A DNA stretch of 6,507 nt. Source: Alphaproteobacteria bacterium (GTDB taxonomy: Bacteria > Pseudomonadota > Alphaproteobacteria > Rhodobacterales > Rhodobacteraceae). The stretch spans positions 1 to 6,507 of the forward strand of contig JAADIC010000321.1 in the NCBI GenBank assembly GCA_013151535.1. Reading direction: 5' to 3'. Of this stretch, positions 1 through 5,817 are shown in pieces. The notes under the pieces are model-generated. The model did not search any database. It had not been told where the DNA came from and was given only the letters and a program-made list of their open reading frames with translations. Each line of letters begins with the position of its first letter. Position 1 is the first letter of the stretch. The position numbers and the translations under genes are program-made.

Positions 1-1
1 C

Positions 2-148
2 AAGACCGCCAGCCAGACCGACGCGATCTATTGCCGCCGTTGTATCCCGCGCAAAGCCAGAATTGACCTGATCTATCAGGCCAATCGCACGCTTTGCCTG
101 GATATTTGGCTGATGGCGAAAACAGCGGCGAAAATGCTGCCGTTTTAG
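2..148 (+). CDS. Bacterial sugar transferase (exopolysaccharide type), C-terminal fragment
   Basis: An open frame enters from the left edge and ends at a TAG stop at 146-148, giving the last 48 residues of a protein. The tail has the pattern KARIDLIYQANRTLCLDIW followed by a short hydrophobic/basic end. It resembles the C-terminus of ExoY/WcaJ-type sugar transferases (pattern K-x-x-x-D-x-x-Y-x-x-x-x-[ST]-x-x-x-D-[IL] then an RT- or KT-containing end). In that family the enzyme is membrane-bound and moves a sugar-1-phosphate from a nucleotide sugar onto undecaprenyl phosphate, the first step of exopolysaccharide or O-unit assembly. The catalytic part lies outside the window. The gene converges on galU with only 3 nt between the two stop codons. 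The call rests on this short tail and on the neighbouring nucleotide-sugar genes; the substrate cannot be told. Confidence 0.7.
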   Translation, partial: KTASQTDAIYCRRCIPRKARIDLIYQANRTLCLDIWLMAKTAAKMLPF

Positions 149-151
149 GGA

Positions 152-1075
152 TCAAATTGCCTTCAATGCCCCGGCAACCACCTGTTTTTCTTCAGGTTTT
201 GTCTCGGGCAGGTCTCGCAGGAACCCAGCGAAACGATCCCGCAACTCAGGGCGACGAAGGGCAAAATCAACCGTTGCCTCCAGAAAGCCGGCCTTGGAGC
301 CGCAATCATAACGCGTGCCTTCAAAGCGATAACCGTAAACGTTATCTTCTTGCATGGCGGTGCGGTTGATCGCATCGGTCAACTGGATTTCACCACCTAC
401 ACCGGGATCAGTCCGGCGCAATTCACGCATCACGGACGGGGTCAGAATATAGCGGCCAACCACCGCCAGACGCGACGGCGCATCGGCAATCGACGGTTTT
501 TCCACCAGACCACGCGCCGCCACCAGACGGTTCATATCATCTTTGACATCCAGAACACCGTAAGATGAAATCTGGTCGTCCGGCACTTCCATAACGCCAA
601 CCATATTGCCGCGGGTTTCTTCCCAGGCCTCGACCATTTGTTGCAGGCAGGGCTTTTCAGCCGCGATCACATCGTCCGGCAGCAACACCGCGAACGGCTC
701 ATTTGCAATAAAACGATGTGCACAAGCCACCGCATGGCCAAGACCCTTGGCCTTTTTCTGGCGAATATAGGCGATTGCACCGCTTTCCATATCGGTCTGG
801 CGCAATTCTTCCAACAGCTCGGTTTTACCCTTCTTTCGCAAGGTTTTTTCAAGCTGTGGGGCGTTGTCAAAATAATCCTCAAGCGCGCTTTTCCCGCGCG
901 AGGTGACAAAAATGAACTCCTTGATTCCCGCCGCGCGCGCCTCGTCGATACAATACTGGATCAGCGGACGATCAACCAAAGGCAGGATTTCTTTGGGGAT
1001 GGACTTGGTCGCAGGCAAAAACCGTGTCCCCAAACCAGCCACCGGAAAAATCGCTTTTGTAATTCTTTGTCGCAT
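152..1075 (-). CDS. galU: UTP--glucose-1-phosphate uridylyltransferase
   Basis: This 307-residue cytoplasmic enzyme makes UDP-glucose and pyrophosphate from UTP and glucose-1-phosphate, supplying glucose, galactose and glucuronate donors for surface polysaccharides. It is full length for GalU (about 295-305 residues). Visible motifs are the nucleotide-binding signature GLGTRFLPATKSIPKE (residues 14-29), LGHAV (112-116), LLPDD with the metal-binding aspartates (131-135), VEKP (191-194), GGEIQLTDA (227-235) and YDCGSK (256-261). These separate it from RfbA-type thymidylyltransferases, which carry LGDN and WLDTGT instead. The ATG at 1075 sits just before the first beta strand and has a purine-rich GGGGGGAG site 4 nt upstream. 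A candidate promoter lies in the 159-nt gap to rfbA, so it may be transcribed apart from the rhamnose genes, although read-through is possible because no clear terminator is seen after rfbA. Its 3' end abuts a convergent sugar transferase gene. Confidence 0.95.
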   Translation of the reverse strand: MRQRITKAIFPVAGLGTRFLPATKSIPKEILPLVDRPLIQYCIDEARAAGIKEFIFVTSRGKSALEDYFDNAPQLEKTLRKKGKTELLEELRQTDMESGAIAYIRQKKAKGLGHAVACAHRFIANEPFAVLLPDDVIAAEKPCLQQMVEAWEETRGNMVGVMEVPDDQISSYGVLDVKDDMNRLVAARGLVEKPSIADAPSRLAVVGRYILTPSVMRELRRTDPGVGGEIQLTDAINRTAMQEDNVYGYRFEGTRYDCGSKAGFLEATVDFALRRPELRDRFAGFLRDLPETKPEEKQVVAGALKAI

Positions 1076-1117
1076 AACTCCCCCCGCAACTCGGCACTCA
1101 AATCAGCTACTGTTTAC

Positions 1118-1225
1118 AACAAACGTTATCAAGGCAGGAATACCCGCCGTCAAAGATTCGTTAACGTTGTTTTTTAAGGCGGTTTAGAACGAAATGCGCT
1201 TTGGTTTCAATCAACTTAACGTGGT
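1118..1225. repeat. Three related TAACGT(T/G)-containing boxes in the rfbA-galU gap
   Basis: Three similar sequences lie in one 159-nt gap: ATAACGTTTGTT on the minus strand (1118-1129), TTAACGTTGTTT on the plus strand (1161-1172) and TTAACGTGGT on the plus strand (1216-1225). The first two face each other as an imperfect inverted repeat around the candidate galU -35 box, and the first overlaps the -10 box. In the third, TAACG recurs at 1225-1229. This arrangement would suit binding by a dimeric regulator, but such AT-rich words also arise by chance in a short AT-rich spacer. No known regulator is assigned. Confidence 0.3.
1125..1153 (-). promoter_or_regulatory. Candidate sigma-70-type promoter of galU
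   Basis: On the minus strand, TTGACG (1148-1153) and GATAAC (1125-1130) are separated by 17 nt. They match the -35 consensus TTGACA at 5 of 6 positions and the -10 consensus TATAAT at 4 of 6. The implied start of transcription is near 1118, giving a leader of roughly 40 nt before the galU ATG at 1075. The surrounding gap (1076-1234) is clearly richer in A and T than the genes on either side, as expected for a promoter region. The -10 box overlaps one of the TAACGT-containing repeats described separately. This is pattern matching by eye and has no experimental support. Confidence 0.4.
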
Positions 1226-1234
1226 AACGCTGCG

Positions 1235-2119
1235 TCAAACCCCCTCGCTGACCCGCACCAGATACTGGCCATACTGGGTTTTCAGGTAAGGTTCCGCCTG
1301 CCTCAGAAGCTCGGCCTTGGTGATCCAGCCGTTTAGATATGAAATTTCTTCGGGGCAACTAATCTTCAGATTCTGCCGCTTTTCAATGGTGCGAATAAAA
1401 TCCGCCGCCTCCAGCAGGCTGTCATGGGTGCCGGTATCAAGCCAGGCAAAACCGCGCCCCAGACGTTCCACATTCAGCTTGCCCGCCTCGCGATATATGT
1501 TCAGCAAATCGGTGATTTCAAGCTCGCCGCGTGGCGATGGTTTCACCTGTCGCGCCAGTTGCGGCGCGTCACCATCGAGATAATAAATCCCCGTCACCGC
1601 GAACGACGATTTCGGCGCTTCCGGCTTTTCCACCAGCGACAGAACCTTGCCGTCCGTGTCAAACTCCACCACGCCGTAGCGTTCAGGATCGGACACCTGA
1701 TAGCCAAACACCGTGCCCCCTTCGGGCCGTGCATCGGCCGCCTTGAGCTTGGCCGATAACCCCTCGCCGAAAAAAACATTGTCGCCCAGCACAAGCGTCG
1801 AAGGTGCGCCGTCCAGAAACCGTTCGGCCAACAGATAGGCCTGCGCCAGACCGTCCGGTGTGGGCTGCTCGATATAGGTGAAATCCATGCCCCACTGGCT
1901 GCCATCCCCAAGCAGATCGCGGTAAAGCGGCAGATCGCGCGGGGTCGAGATGATCGCCACCTCGCGAATATGGCTCAACATCAGAACCGACAGCGGATAA
2001 TAGACCATCGGCTTGTCATAAAGCGGTAAAAGCTGTTTGGAGACCATATGCGTGATCGGATACAACCGCGTCCCCGAGCCGCCTGCCAGAATAATCCCCT
2101 TGCGCCGTTTGATCGTCAT
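1235..2119 (-). CDS. rfbA: Glucose-1-phosphate thymidylyltransferase
   Basis: RfbA (RmlA) joins dTTP and glucose-1-phosphate to form dTDP-glucose, the first step of dTDP-L-rhamnose synthesis, in the cytoplasm. The 294-residue product is full length for the short-form enzyme (about 290-300). Motifs seen are GGSGTRLYP (13-21), KQLLPLYDKP (28-37), LGDNVFFG (111-118, with the metal-binding Asp113), VEKP (163-166), GELEITDLLN (198-207) and WLDTGT (226-231, with the second metal-binding Asp228). The ATG at 2119 overlaps the rfbD stop as ATGA, and a GGAGG ribosome site lies 7-8 nt upstream inside the end of rfbD, so translation is probably coupled. It is the last of four rhamnose genes. In this family dTDP-L-rhamnose often acts as an allosteric inhibitor, which is family knowledge and not visible here. 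No strong intrinsic terminator is seen after its stop. Confidence 0.96.
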   Translation of the reverse strand: MTIKRRKGIILAGGSGTRLYPITHMVSKQLLPLYDKPMVYYPLSVLMLSHIREVAIISTPRDLPLYRDLLGDGSQWGMDFTYIEQPTPDGLAQAYLLAERFLDGAPSTLVLGDNVFFGEGLSAKLKAADARPEGGTVFGYQVSDPERYGVVEFDTDGKVLSLVEKPEAPKSSFAVTGIYYLDGDAPQLARQVKPSPRGELEITDLLNIYREAGKLNVERLGRGFAWLDTGTHDSLLEAADFIRTIEKRQNLKISCPEEISYLNGWITKAELLRQAEPYLKTQYGQYLVRVSEGV

Positions 2120-2976
2120 TTGCCAGCCTCCAATACCTTTAACACATCTTTCAATCCAGCCTGCCAGTCCGGCTGTTCAATACCATAAACCGCGTTAATC
2201 TTCCCGCAATCCAGAACCGAATTCGCCGGGCGTTTAGCTGGTGTCGGGTATTCGCTTGACGGAATACGGTTGACCTTGGTTGCCATCCCCGCACCTGCGA
2301 AAATCGCCTCGGCAAAATCCGCCCACGCGCATTTTGGTGCACCGGCATAATGAAACACCCCGCTCTCCGCGCGCCCGTCGTGAAAAGCCCGCGCCATCAC
2401 CAGCAACGCCGCCGCAATTCCCGCCGCTGGTGTTGGCCCGCCGAACTGAACCACATTCAATTCATCGCGCATGGCCCCGAGGCGCAGCATAGTCTTGACA
2501 AAATTCGCACCGTAAGGCGAAAACACCCAAGCCGTGCGCAGAACCGCATGCGGCCCGCCCGCGCCCAAAACGCCAACCTCGCCCGCCAGTTTCGTGCGCC
2601 CATAGGCCCCTTGCGGGTTCGGTTTGTCATCCTCAAGCCAAGGCCTCTCACCCCTGCCATCAAACACATAATCCGTCGAGATATGCAAAAACGGCAGGTC
2701 CCGCCGCGCCGCTTCACGCGCCATGGCCATGGGGCTGCCGCCATTGACCAGCCGCGCGCTCTGGCGATCCTCCTCGGCCTTATCCACTGCCGTGTAAGCC
2801 GCCGCATTCATCACCACATCCGCATCGGTTTCGGCAATTCGCGCCGCACAGGCCAGCGGGTTGGTCAAATCCGCTTCATCGCGCGCCAAAAACTGCGCCT
2901 CGATCCCTTCCGCCGCACATAATTTCGCCAGAGATCGCGCCACTTGCCCCGTCTTGCCAAACACCAACAACCGCAT
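2116..2976 (-). CDS. rfbD: dTDP-4-dehydrorhamnose reductase
   Basis: RfbD (RmlD) reduces dTDP-4-keto-L-rhamnose with NAD(P)H to dTDP-L-rhamnose, the last step of the pathway. The chosen start at 2976 gives 286 residues beginning MRLLVFGKTGQ, so the Rossmann motif GKTGQVA (7-13) lies at the very N-terminus as usual. A longer reading from 3009 would add 11 unrelated residues overlapping rfbB and is less likely. STDYVFDG (100-107) and YGRTK with the catalytic Tyr125 and Lys129 mark it as an extended SDR. RTAWVFSPYG (147-156) and RPANSVLD (249-256) are typical of RfbD. An oddity is the stretch ELNVVQFGGPTPA (172-184): relatives normally have two more residues, as in V-x-D-Q-[FIH]-G, so an Asp-containing pair appears to be missing in frame. 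The start is 1 nt after the rfbB stop, and the stop overlaps the rfbA start by 4 nt. Confidence 0.93.
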   Translation of the reverse strand: MRLLVFGKTGQVARSLAKLCAAEGIEAQFLARDEADLTNPLACAARIAETDADVVMNAAAYTAVDKAEEDRQSARLVNGGSPMAMAREAARRDLPFLHISTDYVFDGRGERPWLEDDKPNPQGAYGRTKLAGEVGVLGAGGPHAVLRTAWVFSPYGANFVKTMLRLGAMRDELNVVQFGGPTPAAGIAAALLVMARAFHDGRAESGVFHYAGAPKCAWADFAEAIFAGAGMATKVNRIPSSEYPTPAKRPANSVLDCGKINAVYGIEQPDWQAGLKDVLKVLEAGK

Positions 2977-2977
2977 A

Positions 2978-4019
2978 TCAACCCCCAAGCCCAAGACGTG
3001 ACTGCACATGCCCGCGCGCCTGAATGGCCTGCCACCAGTCGCGATTGTCCAGATACCAGCGCACGGTTTGCCGCAAACCCTGATCCAGCGTCACACTCGG
3101 CTCCCAACCCAGATCACGCTCGATCTTGCTGGCGTCAATTGCATAGCGCAAATCATGCCCGGGCCGATCCGCCACAAAGGTAATCAAATCCGCATGGGGC
3201 ACACCGCCCGGGTGCTCCTCATCCAGAATGGCACAAAGTGCCCGTACCAGATCAATATTCGTCGCCTCAGCATTGCCACCAATATTATAGGTCTCGCCCA
3301 CAGCACCCTTGCATACCACCAGCAACAAGGCCCGCGCGTGATCCTCCACATTCAGCCAGTCACGTACATTCACGCCCTGCCCGTAAACCGGAATATCCTT
3401 GCCCGCCAAACCGTTCAGAATAACCACCGGAATCAGCTTTTCAGGGAAATGATAGGGGCCGTAATTGTTGGAGCAATTGGTCAGAACAAACGGCAGCCCA
3501 TAAGTCTCACCCCAAGCCCGCACCAGATGATCGCTGGCCGCCTTGGAGGCGGAATAGGGCGAGTTCGGCGCATAAGGCGTGTCCTCGGTGAACAACCCTT
3601 TCGCGCCCAAAGTGCCATAAACCTCGTCGGTCGAGATGTGGTGAAAGCGAAACCCACCGGGTCGCCCGCAGCCTTCCCAAAAGGCCCGCGCCGCTTCCAA
3701 AAGCGTGTAAGTGCCGGTCACATTGGTTTCGATAAAGGCACCCGGGCCGTCAATCGAGCGGTCCACATGGCTTTCCGCCGCCAGATGCATCACACAATCA
3801 GGCCGATGCCTCGCAAATACCAGATCGAGCGCCGCGCGGTCGCAAATATCCACCTGCTCGAACGCATAGCGTGCGTTGCCTGACACGCTCGCAACATTGC
3901 TCAGCGAGGCCGCATAAGTCAGCTTATCAAGGTTAACAACCTCATGCCCATCGGCAATCGCCTGGCGCAATCACGGCCGAGCCGATAAACCCCGCCCCAC
4001 CTGTCACCAACAGCTTCAT
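2978..4019 (-). CDS. rfbB: dTDP-glucose 4,6-dehydratase, frameshifted near the N-terminus
   Basis: RfbB (RmlB) converts dTDP-glucose to dTDP-4-keto-6-deoxyglucose using bound NAD+, step two of the rhamnose pathway. The natural ATG at 4019 overlaps the rfbC stop as ATGA and encodes MKLLVTGGAGFIGSAVI, the expected NAD-binding start. The frame then leaves the family sequence and stops at 3942-3944 after 25 codons. The rest of the protein resumes in the next frame as RQAIADGHEVVNLDKLTYA and runs intact to the stop at 2978. Removing one base near 3968 would restore a 346-residue protein, the usual length. The body has STDEVYG with the catalytic Asp-Glu pair (positions 131-132 of the restored protein), YSASK with Tyr155 and Lys159, and NCSNNYGPYHFPEKLIP. 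A TTG codon at 3970 could in principle start a 330-residue protein, but that would lack the GxxGxxG motif and should not bind NAD properly. It is either a sequence error or a recent pseudogene. Confidence 0.9.
2982..2986 (-). promoter_or_regulatory. Ribosome binding site favouring the rfbD start at 2976
   Basis: On the minus strand, GGGGG followed by TTGAT precedes the ATG at 2976 with 5 nt spacing, and the rfbB stop TGA falls inside that spacer. Together with the Rossmann strand beginning immediately at this Met, it supports the shorter start over the in-frame Met at 3009. Confidence 0.5.
3968..3968 (-). other. Apparent 1-nt insertion disrupting rfbB
   Basis: The minus strand reads GTGATTGCGCCAGGCGATTG, where the family pattern G-S-A-V-[IV]-R-x-A expects GTG ATT CGC CAG GCG ATT. 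One extra G, plus-strand C at 3968, explains the shift. The word GATTGC then occurs twice, 13 nt apart (plus-strand gcaatc at 3954-3959 and 3967-3972), so the extra base makes the first copy match the second. No homopolymer or classic slippery heptamer is present. Confidence 0.75.
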
Positions 4020-4582
4020 GATCCACCCTCATAGGTGAAAGGCGAGGTCCAATCGGCAAATTTCGGCGCAATCTTGTCCTTGTCGGAAAGCTGCACCGCC
4101 CCCACGTCACCCCAGTCAATCGCCAACACCGGATCATCCCAGATCACTGCGCCATCAGCCTCGGCATTGTAGAAACCATCCGCCTTATAAATCACATGCG
4201 TGTCCGCCAGCAGCGTCACAAACCCGTGCAAAAACCCGCGCGGCACCAGAATTTGTGCGCCGTTCTCAGCCGAGATTTCGGCGCTGATCCACTTGCCAAA
4301 ATCCGGCGAACCAATCCGCACATCCACCGCCACATCCAGAATGGCTCCGCGCACCACCCGCACCAGTTTCGCCTGCGCAAACGGTGGTGCCTGATAATGC
4401 AGCCCGCGCAACGTGCCCACCTCGCGCGACAGGCTTTCATTGTCTTGCACAAAGTCAAACTCAAGCCCCGCGCCCTGCATGGCACGCCGGCTCCAGCTTT
4501 CGCTAAAAAACCCCCGCCCGTCGCCAAACCGGCGTGGCGTCAGGATTTTCACGTCTTCGATAAGCGTTGAAACAACGTCCAT
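4016..4582 (-). CDS. rfbC: dTDP-4-dehydrorhamnose 3,5-epimerase
   Basis: RfbC (RmlC) inverts C3 and C5 of dTDP-4-keto-6-deoxyglucose, the third step towards dTDP-L-rhamnose, and is a cupin-fold homodimer without a cofactor. The 188-residue length is standard. Visible motifs are RRFGDGRGFFSE (17-28), QDNES (46-50), LRGLHYQ (58-64, with the catalytic base His62), PRGFLHGF (114-121), and YNAEADGAVIWDDP (138-151, with the catalytic Tyr138). The C-terminal LSDKDKIAPKFAD is also typical. It is the first of the four rhamnose genes in the order C-B-D-A, and its stop overlaps the rfbB start by 4 nt. Only 66 nt separate it from the upstream hydrolase-like gene. I see no convincing promoter or terminator in that gap (4583-4648), so it could be co-transcribed with the upstream genes or have a weak promoter that I cannot recognise. 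Confidence 0.96.
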   Translation of the reverse strand: MDVVSTLIEDVKILTPRRFGDGRGFFSESWSRRAMQGAGLEFDFVQDNESLSREVGTLRGLHYQAPPFAQAKLVRVVRGAILDVAVDVRIGSPDFGKWISAEISAENGAQILVPRGFLHGFVTLLADTHVIYKADGFYNAEADGAVIWDDPVLAIDWGDVGAVQLSDKDKIAPKFADWTSPFTYEGGS

Positions 4583-4648
4583 GAACTCAACCCACCCAAT
4601 ACTTGCGGCGGTTATGGCGGCACTTGTGGGCGAAAATAGGGCAGGGGT

Positions 4649-5149
4649 TCAGGGTTTTTCATCCATTTCGGGGAAAGTATATCGGAAAGTACAACAGGAA
4701 CCGCCCGCCAGAATGGTCTGATCCCGGCTAAGGCGCGCCTGTGGGTTAAACCCCTCAACCATCGCCTTGTCGCGATTGCAGGACAAAACCGCGCCCAGTT
4801 CGGCAATGCCGAGTGCTCGGTACATATCCGCATACCGGCAGCGGGTCACATCAAAATCCACCTTGGCTTCACTTTGCTCCAGAACCTCGATCTCAAGCGC
4901 CCCGCCCTTGCTCCAGAACTGCAACGTCTCCATAAACGCCGCCGCCCCATCGCCATATTCCGCCGCCAGAGTCGCACCCTGCTCATGGGCCAGCCCGACA
5001 ATCACATCGCTGACAATCGCCACAACCTCGTCCCGGCCAAACGCCTCGGCCAGTGCCTCGATCACCGGCGCAAGAATACGCGCCTCAGCCTCGCGGCGCT
5101 TCAACACGCCAATGTCCTGCGTCAATGTATCGGGAAAATCATCAGCCAT
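4649..5149 (-). CDS. L-2-amino-thiazoline-4-carboxylic acid hydrolase-like protein
   Basis: This 166-residue soluble protein has no signal peptide or membrane segment. Its second half carries the pattern I associate with the ATC hydrolase family (Pfam ATC_hydrolase): RCRYADMYRALGIAELGAVL (103-122), then LSCNRDKAMVEGFNP (122-136), then LSRDQTILAGGSCCTFRY (140-157). The founding member opens the thiazoline ring of L-2-amino-thiazoline-4-carboxylate to N-carbamoyl-L-cysteine in a cysteine-forming route. Most family members have no tested function, so the substrate here is unknown. Cys104, Cys124 and Cys152/Cys153 fall in the conserved blocks and could be metal-binding or catalytic, which is my inference. 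The N-terminal half is mostly helical in character (RREAEARILAPVIEALAEAF). The start is well set by a perfect AGGAGG site, and only 12 nt separate it from the rluA stop, suggesting co-transcription with rluA. Confidence 0.75.
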   Translation of the reverse strand: MADDFPDTLTQDIGVLKRREAEARILAPVIEALAEAFGRDEVVAIVSDVIVGLAHEQGATLAAEYGDGAAAFMETLQFWSKGGALEIEVLEQSEAKVDFDVTRCRYADMYRALGIAELGAVLSCNRDKAMVEGFNPQARLSRDQTILAGGSCCTFRYTFPEMDEKP

Positions 5150-5154
5150 TTCAG

Positions 5155-5160
5155 CCTCCT
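5155..5160 (-). promoter_or_regulatory. Consensus ribosome binding site of the ATC hydrolase-like gene
   Basis: The minus strand carries AGGAGG with 5 nt before the ATG at 5149. It lies just after the rluA stop codon, so almost the whole 12-nt intergenic spacer is this site. It fixes the start of the downstream gene and predicts strong translation. Confidence 0.7.
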
Positions 5161-5161
5161 G

Positions 5162-5803
5162 TCAAAACGGGCAGACAGCCTCAAACCGAACCCTTGCCCC
5201 ACCGCTCGGATGGTAAAGCGTCAGGCTTTCTGAATGCAACATCAGACGCGGCCCGGCACCATCGCCGTAAAACCGATCCCCCAAAATCGGATGGCCGATT
5301 TCCCTCAGATGCACCCGCAACTGATGCGACCGCCCAGTTTTCGGAAACAACCGCAGCCGCGTCTGCCCATGCCCGCGCCCGATCACCTGCCAACGGGTCA
5401 GTGCCGTCTTACCGGTCTCAAAACAAACCTTCTGCAAAGGCCGGTTTGGCCAGTCAACAATCAATGGCAGATCAACCTCGCCCACGTCCCCCTCGACCAC
5501 ACCCGCAACCTCGGCGACATAGGTTTTCTCCATATGGCGACGCTCAAACTGCAATCCCAAATGCCGCTGCGCCGCCTTGTTCAGCGCAAACACCATCAAC
5601 CCCGAGGTGTCCATATCCAGCCGATGCACCAGCAACGCATCCCCAAATTCTGCCTTCACCCGGCTTTCCAGACAATCCGCATGCTCGCCAGCCTTGCCCG
5701 GCACCGACAAAAGGCCCGCAGGCTTGTCCACCAACAACAAATCCGCATCCCGATGCACAACCACCAGCGGCCCCACAGGCGGCGCATATTCAAACGCTTT
5801 CAT
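5162..5803 (-). CDS. rluA: RluA-family pseudouridine synthase (23S rRNA U746 / tRNA U32 type)
   Basis: The 213-residue product converts uridine to pseudouridine in structured RNA. The catalytic motif HRLDMDTSGL (60-69) holds the nucleophilic Asp63. Other family blocks are VDKPAGLLSVPG (25-36), KTYVAEV (93-99), GRSHQLRVHL (157-166) and GHPILGDRFYG (170-180). It lacks the N-terminal S4 domain of RluC and RluD and has the short length of E. coli RluA (219 residues). The segments VDLPLIVDWPNRP and QKVCFETGK closely match E. coli RluA as I recall it. This supports the dual specificity of that enzyme, 23S rRNA U746 and U32 of certain tRNAs, though specificity here is inferred. The ATG at 5803 has a GAGGA site 3-4 nt upstream, and a 14-nt gap follows the stop of the GcvT-domain gene. 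Confidence 0.9.
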   Translation of the reverse strand: MKAFEYAPPVGPLVVVHRDADLLLVDKPAGLLSVPGKAGEHADCLESRVKAEFGDALLVHRLDMDTSGLMVFALNKAAQRHLGLQFERRHMEKTYVAEVAGVVEGDVGEVDLPLIVDWPNRPLQKVCFETGKTALTRWQVIGRGHGQTRLRLFPKTGRSHQLRVHLREIGHPILGDRFYGDGAGPRLMLHSESLTLYHPSGGARVRFEAVCPF

Positions 5804-5817
5804 TGTTCCTCAAATAC

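Noticed and set aside
1159..1175. CGTTAACG palindrome followed by a T run as an intrinsic terminator
   Set aside because: The palindrome has no loop and a very short stem, and the T run is on the plus strand while both neighbouring genes are transcribed from the minus strand.
2977..3009. An 11-residue N-terminal extension of rfbD starting at 3009
   Set aside because: The extra residues fit no family pattern and overlap the end of rfbB. The Met at 2976 directly precedes the Rossmann strand and has its own ribosome site.
3008..3883. A 291-codon plus-strand open frame opposite rfbB
   Set aside because: No family pattern is visible, and it lies wholly antisense to strongly conserved rfbB sequence.
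2978..3970. TTG at 3970 as the true start of rfbB
   Set aside because: It would remove the NAD-binding GGAGFIG motif, which is present in the neighbouring frame just upstream with a normal ATG and an ATGA overlap with rfbC. A frameshift explains the data better.
3942..4019. Programmed ribosomal frameshifting in rfbB
   Set aside because: No slippery heptamer or homopolymer is present at the shift point, and the family is not known to use frameshifting.
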